A stretch of DNA of 45,771 bases from an uncultured Lachnospiraceae bacterium (lineage in GTDB: Bacteria > Bacillota > Clostridia > Lachnospirales > Lachnospiraceae), in NCBI GenBank assembly GCA_934432595.1, contig CAKRYR010000018.1:1-45771 (forward strand), given 5' to 3'. Under the pieces are notes generated by a model. The model saw nothing but the letters and a program-made list of their open reading frames with translations. It had not been told where the DNA came from and searched no databases. The translations under genes were made by a program, and so were the position numbers. Below, piece after piece: positions 16,593 through 24,603 of this stretch (position 1 is the stretch's first letter; each line of letters begins with the position of its first letter).

Positions 16593-16618
16593 AAATGCCC
16601 TACAATTAAGGGCATCTT
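16593..16618 (-). terminator. Rho-independent terminator after truB
   Basis: AAATGCCCT pairs with AGGGCATCTT across a 7-nt loop; on the minus strand the stem is followed by TTTTTG. It lies 60 nt after the truB stop and closes the rimP-truB unit before ribF. Confidence 0.8.
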
Positions 16619-16676
16619 AACGTTATTACCAACTCAAATGTAAATTTTCCATAATAATTTATTTTTATATCATATT

Positions 16677-17570
16677 TTATAAAAACATCTTTATTGGCTT
16701 ATACTCATTATATTTATTATCATATTCATATAACGCAACAAAATTATCTTTTGAATCATATACCCTAACTGACTCTTTAACATTTCTAGGTACTACACTT
16801 TTAAAATTTAACTTATTACCGTTATACAACAATTTATCCGCATTTTTAACAACATTTACCTTTGGATAATTATTTAATATATCCTCTATAACAACTATAT
16901 GTTGATTTAAGCTATCTTCTTTAACCAAAGTCTCAACTTCACATAATTTAAGTGCTTTATCTAACTCATATATATCTACTTTTGTACGTAATAACGATTC
17001 CATACATGCACCGCAACCAAGCTTTTCACCTATATCATGACATAACGTTCTTATATAAGTACCTTTTGAACAGTCAACTCTAATTGTTATATGTTTTAAA
17101 TCATAGCTAATATCAAGAATATCAATATTATCTAGAACCACTCTTCTTGGTTTTCTTTCAACTTCTTTTCCTTCTCTTGCAAGCTCATATAATTTCTTTC
17201 CATTAACTTTAAGAGCTGAATACATAGGAGGTATCTGATCATATCCTCCAACAAATGACATAATTACCTTTTCTATATCTTCTCTAGTAACATTTACATC
17301 TGACTCTTTTAATACATTTCCTGATATATCCTGTGTATCTGTAGTCAATCCTAATATAAATGTTGCTTGATATGTTTTTGATTTTTCCAAAAGTAATTCA
17401 CATAATTTAGTTGCTTTTCCAACACATACTGGTAAAACACCTTCTGCATCTGGATCAAGAGTACCTGTATGTCCAATCTTTTTCATTCTAAGAATACCTC
17501 TTAACTTTGCAACAACATCATGCGAAGTAAATCCTTTTTCTTTATAAATATTAATTATACCGTCGTACAT
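16677..17570 (-). CDS. truB: tRNA pseudouridine-55 synthase
   Basis: Makes pseudouridine 55 in the T-loop of tRNAs. Key motifs: GIINIYKEKGFTSHDVV near the start, GHTGTLDPDAEGVLPVCVG with the catalytic Asp, YxALKVNGKKLYELAR, and RVDCSKGTYIRTLCHDIG. About 297 residues from the ATG at 17570, which has GGGG 7 nt upstream and matches the usual N-terminus; an ATG at 17582 would add four residues but lacks a ribosome site. The gene starts close to the nrnA stop, within the rimP operon. Confidence 0.95.
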   Translation of the reverse strand: MYDGIINIYKEKGFTSHDVVAKLRGILRMKKIGHTGTLDPDAEGVLPVCVGKATKLCELLLEKSKTYQATFILGLTTDTQDISGNVLKESDVNVTREDIEKVIMSFVGGYDQIPPMYSALKVNGKKLYELAREGKEVERKPRRVVLDNIDILDISYDLKHITIRVDCSKGTYIRTLCHDIGEKLGCGACMESLLRTKVDIYELDKALKLCEVETLVKEDSLNQHIVVIEDILNNYPKVNVVKNADKLLYNGNKLNFKSVVPRNVKESVRVYDSKDNFVALYEYDNKYNEYKPIKMFL

Positions 17571-17584
17571 TTTTAACCCCATTT

Positions 17585-18538
17585 TTATAATTGTTTCTGA
17601 ATTTTATCAACTAATAGTTGTGTTACTTTCTCAACTGAACCACTTATGCTACATCCAGCAGCCTTAATATGTCCACCGCCGCCAAAGCTGACAGCTATCT
17701 CACTTACATTTACATCATTATTAGAACGCATACTTACCTTATATACACCTTTTTCTGTTTCATTTAATAAGATAGCTACTTCTACACCTTCTGTAACTCT
17801 AAGCTGATCAATAATACCATCTAAATCGCTTGGTTTAGCATTATTTTTATCCATAGTATCTTTATCAATATATGATACTATAACTTTACCTCCAAGCTCT
17901 AGTTTTGCATTTAAAAGACACAATCCTAATAATTGATTTTGCAAGAAAGTCTTTCTATAGAAGCTTTCATCAATTATTTTAGAAAAATTAACTTTCTTAT
18001 CTATAAGACTTCCTGCAATCTCCATTGTATACTTAGAAGTATTGCTATGTTTAAATACTCCTGTATCATGAATCAGCCCTGTATACAATGCAACAGCTGT
18101 ATTCATAGATATCTTACTTTCATCAAAAATTCCATACAACACTTCACAAGTTGAACTAGCATCAGGTAATACATGACAAATCTCTGCATAATTATCGTTA
18201 CTAATATGATGATCTATGCATATTGTTTTTTTAGCCTTCTCAAAATATTTCCTTGCTTCACCTATTCTATCCAAATCACTGGAATCTAGGCATATCATAA
18301 CATCAAAAGGTTCCATATTTGGATAATCTGTTATAATTTTATCTACATTAGGTAGATACATGAAATTTTCTGGTATTCTCTCTAAAAAAACAAATATTTC
18401 AATATCCTTAATATTTTCTGTTAAATACGTATATAAGGCTGTACATGAACCTAAACAGTCTCCATCTGGTCTTAAATGACCACTTATTCCTATCCTTTTT
18501 ACGCCCTGTAAAACATCAATAATATCTGTCATAGTCAT
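17585..18538 (-). CDS. nrnA: DHH family oligoribonuclease/pAp phosphatase (NrnA)
   Basis: 317 residues. The DHH domain has SGHLRPDGDCLGS, CLDSSDLDRIG and the signature CIDHHISND; the C-terminal DHHA1 domain ends with FGGGGHIKAAGCSI. NrnA degrades very short RNA and dephosphorylates pAp. The start has AGGAGG 5 nt upstream. It lies between rbfA and truB, the usual place in Firmicutes, as a member of one transcript. Confidence 0.93.
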   Translation of the reverse strand: MTMTDIIDVLQGVKRIGISGHLRPDGDCLGSCTALYTYLTENIKDIEIFVFLERIPENFMYLPNVDKIITDYPNMEPFDVMICLDSSDLDRIGEARKYFEKAKKTICIDHHISNDNYAEICHVLPDASSTCEVLYGIFDESKISMNTAVALYTGLIHDTGVFKHSNTSKYTMEIAGSLIDKKVNFSKIIDESFYRKTFLQNQLLGLCLLNAKLELGGKVIVSYIDKDTMDKNNAKPSDLDGIIDQLRVTEGVEVAILLNETEKGVYKVSMRSNNDVNVSEIAVSFGGGGHIKAAGCSISGSVEKVTQLLVDKIQKQL

Positions 18539-18556
18539 ATATACCTCCTAGTTCCA

Positions 18557-18964
18557 CTATTCTTCAGAATCTTCTATATCTTCACTGTCTTCTATATCTT
18601 CAAGACTATTATCCTTTGCATTAACATCATCAATTAATTTTGACATATTAACACCATATTCAATAGATTGATCCATAATAAATGTCAACTCTGGTGTATT
18701 TCTCAAGTTAATTGTTTTTGCTAATTGAGTTCTTAAAAATGATGATGCACTCTTAAGTCCTTCATACGTATCCTTAATTTGTTCCTCATCACCAAGCACA
18801 CTAACATACACCTTAGCTGTCTTTAAATCTGGTGCAACCTCTACACCTACAATTGTAGTCATTGTACTGATTCTAGGATCTTTTATCTCTCTAAGAATTA
18901 AATTACTTAATTCTCTTTGTACCTCACTATTAATCCTAGTATTCTTTATGCTATTCTTTCTCAT
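18557..18964 (-). CDS. rbfA: Ribosome-binding factor A
   Basis: About 135 residues. It has the KH-like RbfA pattern: RINSEVQRELSNLILREIKDPRI near the N-terminus and VEVAPDLKTAKVYVSVLG in the middle, with an acidic tail (EDIEDSEDIEDSEE). RbfA helps mature the 5' end of 16S rRNA in the 30S subunit. I prefer the ATG at 18964 (AAAGGA 8 nt upstream) over the longest frame, which begins at a TTG at 18985. It follows infB closely in the same operon. Confidence 0.93.
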   Translation of the reverse strand: MRKNSIKNTRINSEVQRELSNLILREIKDPRISTMTTIVGVEVAPDLKTAKVYVSVLGDEEQIKDTYEGLKSASSFLRTQLAKTINLRNTPELTFIMDQSIEYGVNMSKLIDDVNAKDNSLEDIEDSEDIEDSEE

Positions 18965-18997
18965 ACACATAATCCTTTCTGCCAAAGATTTTCTTGC

Positions 18998-21900
18998 CTA
19001 CCTAGGAACTTCTTCCATAACATATATTTCGACCAAATCTTCTTCTTTTATATCATTAAATTTGTCAAATACAAGACCACATTCATAACCAGCAGCAACT
19101 TCCTTAACATCATCTTTAAATCTCTTAAGTGAAGCTAAATCACCTTCGTGAATCTGTTCACCGTCTCTGCTAATTCTTACTTTAGAACCTCTTACAATCT
19201 TACCATCTAATACATAAGAACCTGCAATAGAACCTAAACCTGAAGCTTTAAATATTTGACGAATTTGAGCATGACCAATAACCTTTTCTTCATATACTGG
19301 ATCAAGCATACCTTTCATAGCAGCCTCAACATCCTCTATAGCGTTATAGATAACTTTATATAATCTTAAATCTACATTTTCTTTTTCAGCAACTTCTTTA
19401 GCCATATTATCTGGTCTTACATTAAATCCAATTATAATAGCATTTGATGCACTTGCTAAAATAACGTCTGATTCATTAATTGCACCAACGCCACCATGAA
19501 TAATTCTAACAGCTACTTCTTCATTACTAAGTTTTTCTAAACTTTGTTTAACTGCCTCAACTGAACCTTGTACATCTGCTTTAACAATTAAATTAAGTTC
19601 CTTAATCTCACCTGCTTTAATTTGTGAGAATAAACCATCTAATGATAACTTTGACTTAGTATCAGCAAGTAATTTTTCTCTACCTTGACTGATAAATGTT
19701 TCTGCTATATTTCTTGCTTCTTTATCATTTTCTGTAGCTATCAAAATTTCACCTGCATTTGGAACATTATTAAGTCCAAGGATTTCAACAGGAGTAGATG
19801 GAGTAGCTTCCTTAACACGCTGTCCATTATCATCTATCATTGCTCTTACTTTACCATGAGCTGCACCTATCGCAACTGTGTCCCCAACATGTAAAGTACC
19901 TTTTTGAACCAATACTGTAGCAACTGGTCCTCTTCCTTTATCAAGTTCTGCTTCAATAACAAGACCTCTTGCCTTTCTATTTGGATTAGCCTTTAATTCT
20001 AACATTTCTGCAGTTAAAAGAATCATCTCTAATAATTGGTCAATACCTTCATGAGTGTGTGCTGATACAGGTACAAATACTGTATCTCCACCCCAATCTT
20101 CTGCAACCAATTCATGTTCAACTAATTCTTGTTTTACTCTATCTATATTAGCGCTTGGCTTATCTATCTTATTTATTGCAACTATAATTTCAATTCCTGC
20201 TGCCTTAGCATGATTTATAGCTTCAACTGTTTGAGGCATAACACCATCATCTGCAGCAACAACTAGAATTGCTATATCTGTAGATTTTGCACCTCTCATA
20301 CGCATTGAAGTAAATGCTTCATGTCCTGGAGTATCAAGAAAAGTTATCTTTTCTCCATTTGATTCAACTACATATGCACCGATATGTTGTGTAATACCAC
20401 CTGCTTCTCTAGAAGTTACATTAGTTTCTCTTATTGCATCCAATAGTGAAGTTTTACCATGATCAACGTGTCCCATTACGCAAACAACAGGAGCTCTCTT
20501 AATCATATCTTCTTCTGCTTCTTCATCTTCTTTTAATAACTCTGCTATTACATCAACTTTTTCTTCAAGTTCAGCTATACAATTATATTCAAGAGCAATC
20601 TCTTCTGCTTCATCAAATGTAATCTCTTGGTTAATTGTAACAACTTTACCAGCTAAGAACAATTTTTTAACCAATGCAGATGGTTGAACCTTTAACTTAT
20701 CAGCCAATTCTTTAATTGTAATTGATTCTGGTAAAATAATAGTCTTAATTGTATCTTCTGGTTCCTTCTCTACTGGCTCTGGTTTTATAAATGCACCCTT
20801 CTTAGGTTTCTCATTTTTCTTTTTCTTATTTTTAGGTGTTTTACTTAAAGCTTCAAAATTCTCTTTTGAATCCTCATATTTATAATCATCATTATTAGAA
20901 TTTTTACGATTACTCCAATTTCCTCTTCCGCTTCTACCAACATCTAGAGAACTTTTTGTAGCTGATGGTGTAGCAAAAACTGAACTAGCTGCTAATAATT
21001 TATCTGCATTATTTCTGCTACCATTTCTATCATTGTTAAAACGATTTCCACCTTGACTATTTCTGTCATTATTAAAGCGATTTCCACCTTGACTATTTCT
21101 GTCATTATTAAAGCGGTTTCCACCTTGACCATTTCTATCATTATTAAAGCGGTTTCCACCTTGACCATTTCTATCATTATTAAAGCGATTTCCACCTTGG
21201 CCATTTCTATCATTATTAAAGCGATTTCCGCCTTGACCGTTTCTATCATTATTAAAGCGGTTTCCGCCTTGACCGTTTCTATCATTATTAAAGCGGTTTC
21301 CGCCTTGACCATTTCTATCATTATTAAAGCGGTTTCCACCTTGACCATTTCTGTTATTATTAAAGTGGTTTCCACCTTGACCATTTCTGTCATTATTAAA
21401 GCGGTTTCCACCTTGACCGTTTCTATCATTATTAGGACGGTTTCCATTATTCTTATTATCAGAATTCTTATCGTTTGTATTTCTTGTCATATTTTGATTA
21501 TTACCCTTATTTTCCTCTTGTTTTTTCTTATTTTCAGTTTCAATTTGAGCTTTTTTCTCTTCTTCTTTCTTTGCTGCTAATTCTTTAGCCTTTCTTTCTT
21601 CCTCAAGTTTCTGTGCTTTTAGTCTTTCTGCTTCTTCTCTAGCAGCTTCTTCTTTTGCTTTCTTTTCTTCCTCTAATCTTTGTGCCTCTCTCTTAGCTGC
21701 TTCTTCACGTTCCTTTATCTCAGCAGCTTTCTTCAAAGCTTCTTCTTTTTCCTTTTCTAAAGCAGCCTTTTTCTTTGCTTCTTCTCTTTTTTTTGCCTTC
21801 TCTGCTTTTTCCACTTCTTTCTTAACAGATGCAGCTGTACCAACAGAACGAGCACTTGTAGGACGTCCCCTACCAACTCTAGAAGCCACTCTTGCTGAAT

Positions 21901-22114
21901 TTTTTTCTTTCGTTTCTGTTTTTGGTTCATTTTTTACATCACCCGCACTTGTTATATTAACATTAAAATGTTTATTTAAAAATGCAATTCCAGTATCATC
22001 TATATTACTCAAATGAGATTTTACACTTATTCCATTTTCATTTAACAAGGAAACCAATTCTTTTGTGGGCTTTCCTATCTGCTTTGCATATTCATGTACT
22101 TTAATTTTTGCCAT
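18998..22114 (-). CDS. infB: Translation initiation factor IF-2 with long repeat linker
   Basis: 1038 residues, longer than usual. The order is: IF2_N (KVHEYAKQIGKPTKELVSLL, residues 3-50), a charged Lys/Glu/Ala helix (~100-205), an Asn/Arg/Gly-rich repeat region (~220-363), a second IF2_N-like segment (TIKELADKLKVQPSALVKKL, ~460), the GTPase domain with GHVDHGKTS (~545), DTPGHEAF and NKIDKP, then domains II-IV. IF-2 places initiator tRNA on the ribosome using GTP. The start has CGGAGG. The repeat region (twelve 12-residue copies) is probably disordered and is not a standard part of IF-2. The start overlaps the end of ylxQ by 14 nt. Confidence 0.97.
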   Translation of the reverse strand: MAKIKVHEYAKQIGKPTKELVSLLNENGISVKSHLSNIDDTGIAFLNKHFNVNITSAGDVKNEPKTETKEKNSARVASRVGRGRPTSARSVGTAASVKKEVEKAEKAKKREEAKKKAALEKEKEEALKKAAEIKEREEAAKREAQRLEEEKKAKEEAAREEAERLKAQKLEEERKAKELAAKKEEEKKAQIETENKKKQEENKGNNQNMTRNTNDKNSDNKNNGNRPNNDRNGQGGNRFNNDRNGQGGNHFNNNRNGQGGNRFNNDRNGQGGNRFNNDRNGQGGNRFNNDRNGQGGNRFNNDRNGQGGNRFNNDRNGQGGNRFNNDRNGQGGNRFNNDRNSQGGNRFNNDRNSQGGNRFNNDRNGSRNNADKLLAASSVFATPSATKSSLDVGRSGRGNWSNRKNSNNDDYKYEDSKENFEALSKTPKNKKKKNEKPKKGAFIKPEPVEKEPEDTIKTIILPESITIKELADKLKVQPSALVKKLFLAGKVVTINQEITFDEAEEIALEYNCIAELEEKVDVIAELLKEDEEAEEDMIKRAPVVCVMGHVDHGKTSLLDAIRETNVTSREAGGITQHIGAYVVESNGEKITFLDTPGHEAFTSMRMRGAKSTDIAILVVAADDGVMPQTVEAINHAKAAGIEIIVAINKIDKPSANIDRVKQELVEHELVAEDWGGDTVFVPVSAHTHEGIDQLLEMILLTAEMLELKANPNRKARGLVIEAELDKGRGPVATVLVQKGTLHVGDTVAIGAAHGKVRAMIDDNGQRVKEATPSTPVEILGLNNVPNAGEILIATENDKEARNIAETFISQGREKLLADTKSKLSLDGLFSQIKAGEIKELNLIVKADVQGSVEAVKQSLEKLSNEEVAVRIIHGGVGAINESDVILASASNAIIIGFNVRPDNMAKEVAEKENVDLRLYKVIYNAIEDVEAAMKGMLDPVYEEKVIGHAQIRQIFKASGLGSIAGSYVLDGKIVRGSKVRISRDGEQIHEGDLASLKRFKDDVKEVAAGYECGLVFDKFNDIKEEDLVEIYVMEEVPR
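21024..21455 (-). repeat. Twelve 36-nt tandem repeats inside infB
   Basis: Twelve in-phase copies of a 36-nt unit encode RFNNDRNGQGGN with few changes (RP in the first, HFNNN in the third, NS for NG in two late copies). Third-position differences between copies show that the array is not newly made, yet the protein unit is kept. Period and identity resemble a CRISPR array, but there are no unique spacers. The long repetitive frames on both strands here are shadows of it. Confidence 0.92.
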
Positions 22115-22493
22115 AATTACTACCTCCGTTTTTTGCTATTTCTAACTGCTTACGCACTGCCTGTGCCAATCCCTTATCTAGAAAAGCAAGTGATGCTCTA
22201 TATTCCTTTCCCATCGAGTGTCCTAACATTTTTTTATCCCCAAACAAATATAATGGAACTTGATAAAAACTACACATATTATTAAACATCTTTTTTGTAT
22301 TATCCGAGGCATCTCCGGCCACTATAACCAAATAACCTGTTCCATTTTTTACTGCTTTCTCTGTTGCAAACTCGCCACTTGCTATATTGCCTGCTTTAGT
22401 ACCTAATCCTATATATGATAATACTTTTTTCTTTGCAACTAATAACTGTAGTTCTTCGTCTGACATACTATTACTATTTGATATCAGTTTCAC
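22101..22493 (-). CDS. ylxQ: L7Ae/YlxQ family RNA-binding protein
   Basis: 130 residues with the L7Ae/L30e pattern: YIGLGTKAGNIASGEFATEKAV, then LVIVAGDASDNTKKMFNNMC and VPLYLFGDKKMLGHSMGKE. Proteins of this fold bind kink-turn RNA; the YlxQ role is not settled. The start is GTG at 22493 with AAAGGAG 5 nt upstream; the next ATG (22466) lacks a ribosome site. It overlaps the end of rnpM and the start of infB, so translation is coupled through nusA-rnpM-ylxQ-infB. Confidence 0.9.
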   Translation of the reverse strand: MKLISNSNSMSDEELQLLVAKKKVLSYIGLGTKAGNIASGEFATEKAVKNGTGYLVIVAGDASDNTKKMFNNMCSFYQVPLYLFGDKKMLGHSMGKEYRASLAFLDKGLAQAVRKQLEIAKNGGSNYGKN

Positions 22494-22746
22494 TCAACTC
22501 CTTTTCTAATTCAACAAATACTTCTTTTGGAATAGATGTTTTTAATGTTCTCTCCAAACCTTTATTATTCATTGCTTTCATTAAACACTCTGATGAACAA
22601 CAAATATATGCTCCACGACCATTTTTCTTACCTGTTAAATCTAAAGAAACTTCATTTTCCTTAGTTTTTATTACTCTAATCATGTCCCTTTTGTCCACCA
22701 TTGAACCACAACCTGTACAACGACGTAATGAAACTTTCTTATTCAT
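22474..22746 (-). CDS. rnpM: RnpM/YlxR, RNase P-associated small protein
   Basis: About 90 residues from the ATG at 22746 (MNKKVSLRRCTGC). The YlxR signature is RRCTGCGSMVDKRDMIRV, followed by GRGAYICCSSECLMKAMNNKGLERTLK. YlxR has been described as an RNase P modulator. The longest frame starts 24 nt earlier within nusA; the ATG used here overlaps the nusA stop by a few bases, as usual for coupled genes. Confidence 0.9.
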   Translation of the reverse strand: MNKKVSLRRCTGCGSMVDKRDMIRVIKTKENEVSLDLTGKKNGRGAYICCSSECLMKAMNNKGLERTLKTSIPKEVFVELEKELSETDIK

Positions 22747-23929
22747 TTTCATCATCTTCATCTCTAACATAATTTGCTGCTTCTGATTCTGGAATAATAT
22801 AATCTATATTTTCTAATTCATCTGATAATATTATCTCATCATTTAACTCTTCAATTTCATCAACACTTGGTTCTTCTTTAGCCATTAATGCTGCAGCTTG
22901 TGTTTCGCTCTTAATATCAATCTTATATCCTGTAAGTCTTGCAGCTAATCTTGCATTTTGACCTTCACGTCCAATTGCCAAAGATAATTGATAATCTGGA
23001 ACAACAACCTTAGCGCTCTTCTCCTCAACATTAACATCTACTGATACAACCTTAGATGGACTTAATGCATTTTCTATAAGAACTTTTGGATCTTCTGACC
23101 AATTTATAATATCAATTTTTTCATTAAATAGTTCAGAAACAACATTATTAACTCTTGAACCATTAACTCCTACACATGCTCCAACTGGGTCAACATCCTT
23201 ATTATTAGAATATACAGCCATTTTTGTTCTAGAACCTGCTTCTCTAGCAATACTCTTAATTTCAACTGTACCATCTTTAACTTCAGCAACCTCTGCTTCA
23301 AATAATCTTTTCACTAAATCTGGATGGCTTCTTGAAACACTTATTCTAGGTCCTTTTGGAGTATTCTTGACTTCCAAAATATATACCTTAATTCTGTCAT
23401 TAATTTTAAATCTCTCACCTTTAACTTGTTCTGCTTCAGTCAAAACTGCATCAGCCTTACCAATATTAATACTAATGTTATTTCCATTATATCTTTGAAC
23501 AATACCTGTAACGATATCCTTTTCTTTACTATAAAATTGATTAAATAAAGCTTTTCTTTCTTCTTCTCTAATCTTCTGAACAACAACTTGCTTAGCTTTT
23601 TGTGCTGCAATTCGTCCAAAATTCTTAGGTGTTACTTCTATATTAACAATATCTCCTATATCTACCTTTGGATCTAACTCTCTAGCTGATAATAAAGAAA
23701 TCTGAGTTACTTCGTCTTCTACTTCTTCTACTACCTCTTTCTCCGCATGAACTTTAACATTACCTGTAGTTCTATTAATATCTACTTTAATGTTGTCAGC
23801 CTTACCAAAATGATTTTTACATGCTGCAACTAAAGAATTCTCCATTGCTTCAATAAGAATTTCTTTACTGATTCCCTTCTCCTTTTCAATTTGCGCTAAT
23901 GCAATTATTAGTTCTTTTCCGTTATCCAT
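22739..23929 (-). CDS. nusA: Transcription termination/antitermination factor NusA
   Basis: 396 residues, the length of Firmicutes NusA without the C-terminal repeats of E. coli. Domains: N-terminal RNA-polymerase-binding part (1 to ~125), S1 (~130-200, DIVTGIVQRYNGNNISINIG), KH1 (VGACVGVNGSRVNNVV) and KH2 (LAIGREGQNARLAARLTGYKIDI), then an acidic tail. It controls pausing, intrinsic termination and rRNA antitermination. It follows rimP by about 30 nt with an AGGAGG in the gap. Confidence 0.96.
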   Translation of the reverse strand: MDNGKELIIALAQIEKEKGISKEILIEAMENSLVAACKNHFGKADNIKVDINRTTGNVKVHAEKEVVEEVEDEVTQISLLSARELDPKVDIGDIVNIEVTPKNFGRIAAQKAKQVVVQKIREEERKALFNQFYSKEKDIVTGIVQRYNGNNISINIGKADAVLTEAEQVKGERFKINDRIKVYILEVKNTPKGPRISVSRSHPDLVKRLFEAEVAEVKDGTVEIKSIAREAGSRTKMAVYSNNKDVDPVGACVGVNGSRVNNVVSELFNEKIDIINWSEDPKVLIENALSPSKVVSVDVNVEEKSAKVVVPDYQLSLAIGREGQNARLAARLTGYKIDIKSETQAAALMAKEEPSVDEIEELNDEIILSDELENIDYIIPESEAANYVRDEDDENE

Positions 23930-23958
23930 TTTTTCTTCATTCCTCCTATGATTGTTTT

Positions 23959-24426
23959 CTAAAAATCAAATGCTAATCTAATTAATGCAATATCCTTGCG
24001 ATTAAAATTCATTACTGTTTCTTCATCAAGTCTAATTGTCACTTCTGTGCCATTATAACTTTCTAATATTCCGCTAAATTCTTTCTGTTTTTCTATAGGT
24101 TTAAAAAGCTTAACATCAACTTCCTCACCTATACTTCTTGCAAAATCTTTATCTTTTTTTAGTGGTCTACCAAGTCCTGGTGAACTTACTTCTAATATAT
24201 ATGCTTCATCAATATAATCTTTTTCATCAAGTAAATCACTTAGTGCTCTACTTATTATCTCGCAATCATCAATTGTAATTCCGCCTTCTTTATCTATATA
24301 AACTCTTAGATAATTAGTTCCAGCTTCCTTAACATATTCTACATCCACTAGTTCAAATTTATTCTTATCTACTAAAGGCTGAACTAGTTCTTCTGTCTTC
24401 GACTCATATAACTCACGTTTGTTCAA
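23959..24426 (-). CDS. rimP: Ribosome maturation factor RimP
   Basis: 155 residues. Motifs: ELVDVEYVKEAGTNYLRVYIDKEGGITIDDCEIISRALSDLLD (N-terminal) and YILEVSSPGLGRPLKKDKDF, then a Sm-like C-terminal domain. It assists 30S assembly. The start is a TTG at 24426 (MNKRELYE) with AGTGGTG upstream. First gene of the rimP-truB operon; a terminator lies upstream. Confidence 0.93.
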   Translation of the reverse strand: MNKRELYESKTEELVQPLVDKNKFELVDVEYVKEAGTNYLRVYIDKEGGITIDDCEIISRALSDLLDEKDYIDEAYILEVSSPGLGRPLKKDKDFARSIGEEVDVKLFKPIEKQKEFSGILESYNGTEVTIRLDEETVMNFNRKDIALIRLAFDF

Positions 24427-24507
24427 ATCAACACCACTTTCTTTCTAATTTGCAATTTTCTCACTACAACATATTATGTAATTAGAACTAATTCTCATTA
24501 CATAATA

Positions 24508-24531
24508 AAGAGTGGACCAAAGTCCACTCTT
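24508..24531 (-). terminator. Terminator between GH13 gene and rimP
   Basis: AAGAGTGGAC-CAAA-GTCCACTCTT: a 10-bp perfect stem with 4-nt loop, followed on the minus strand by TTTATTATG. A second stem (TTATGTAAT/ATTACATAA, about 24476-24506) lies just beyond. It separates the polC-GH13 block from the rimP operon. Confidence 0.75.
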
Positions 24532-24603
24532 CATAGTATCATTATTTTACTGTCACATTGCATTATACCACTAATTTTTGTAAAATGCAAGTATTAATTT
24601 TTA

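Noticed and set aside
16499..16676. FMN riboswitch upstream of ribF
   Set aside because: Only the truB terminator and AT-rich DNA are there; none of the conserved FMN-aptamer blocks is visible.
21024..21455. Possible CRISPR array (36-nt periodic repeats)
   Set aside because: The repeats are contiguous, have no unique spacers and are in phase with the infB reading frame.
20992..21580. Long repetitive open frames on both strands over the infB linker
   Set aside because: They arise from the same 36-nt repeat read in other frames, have no ribosome sites and give no plausible protein.
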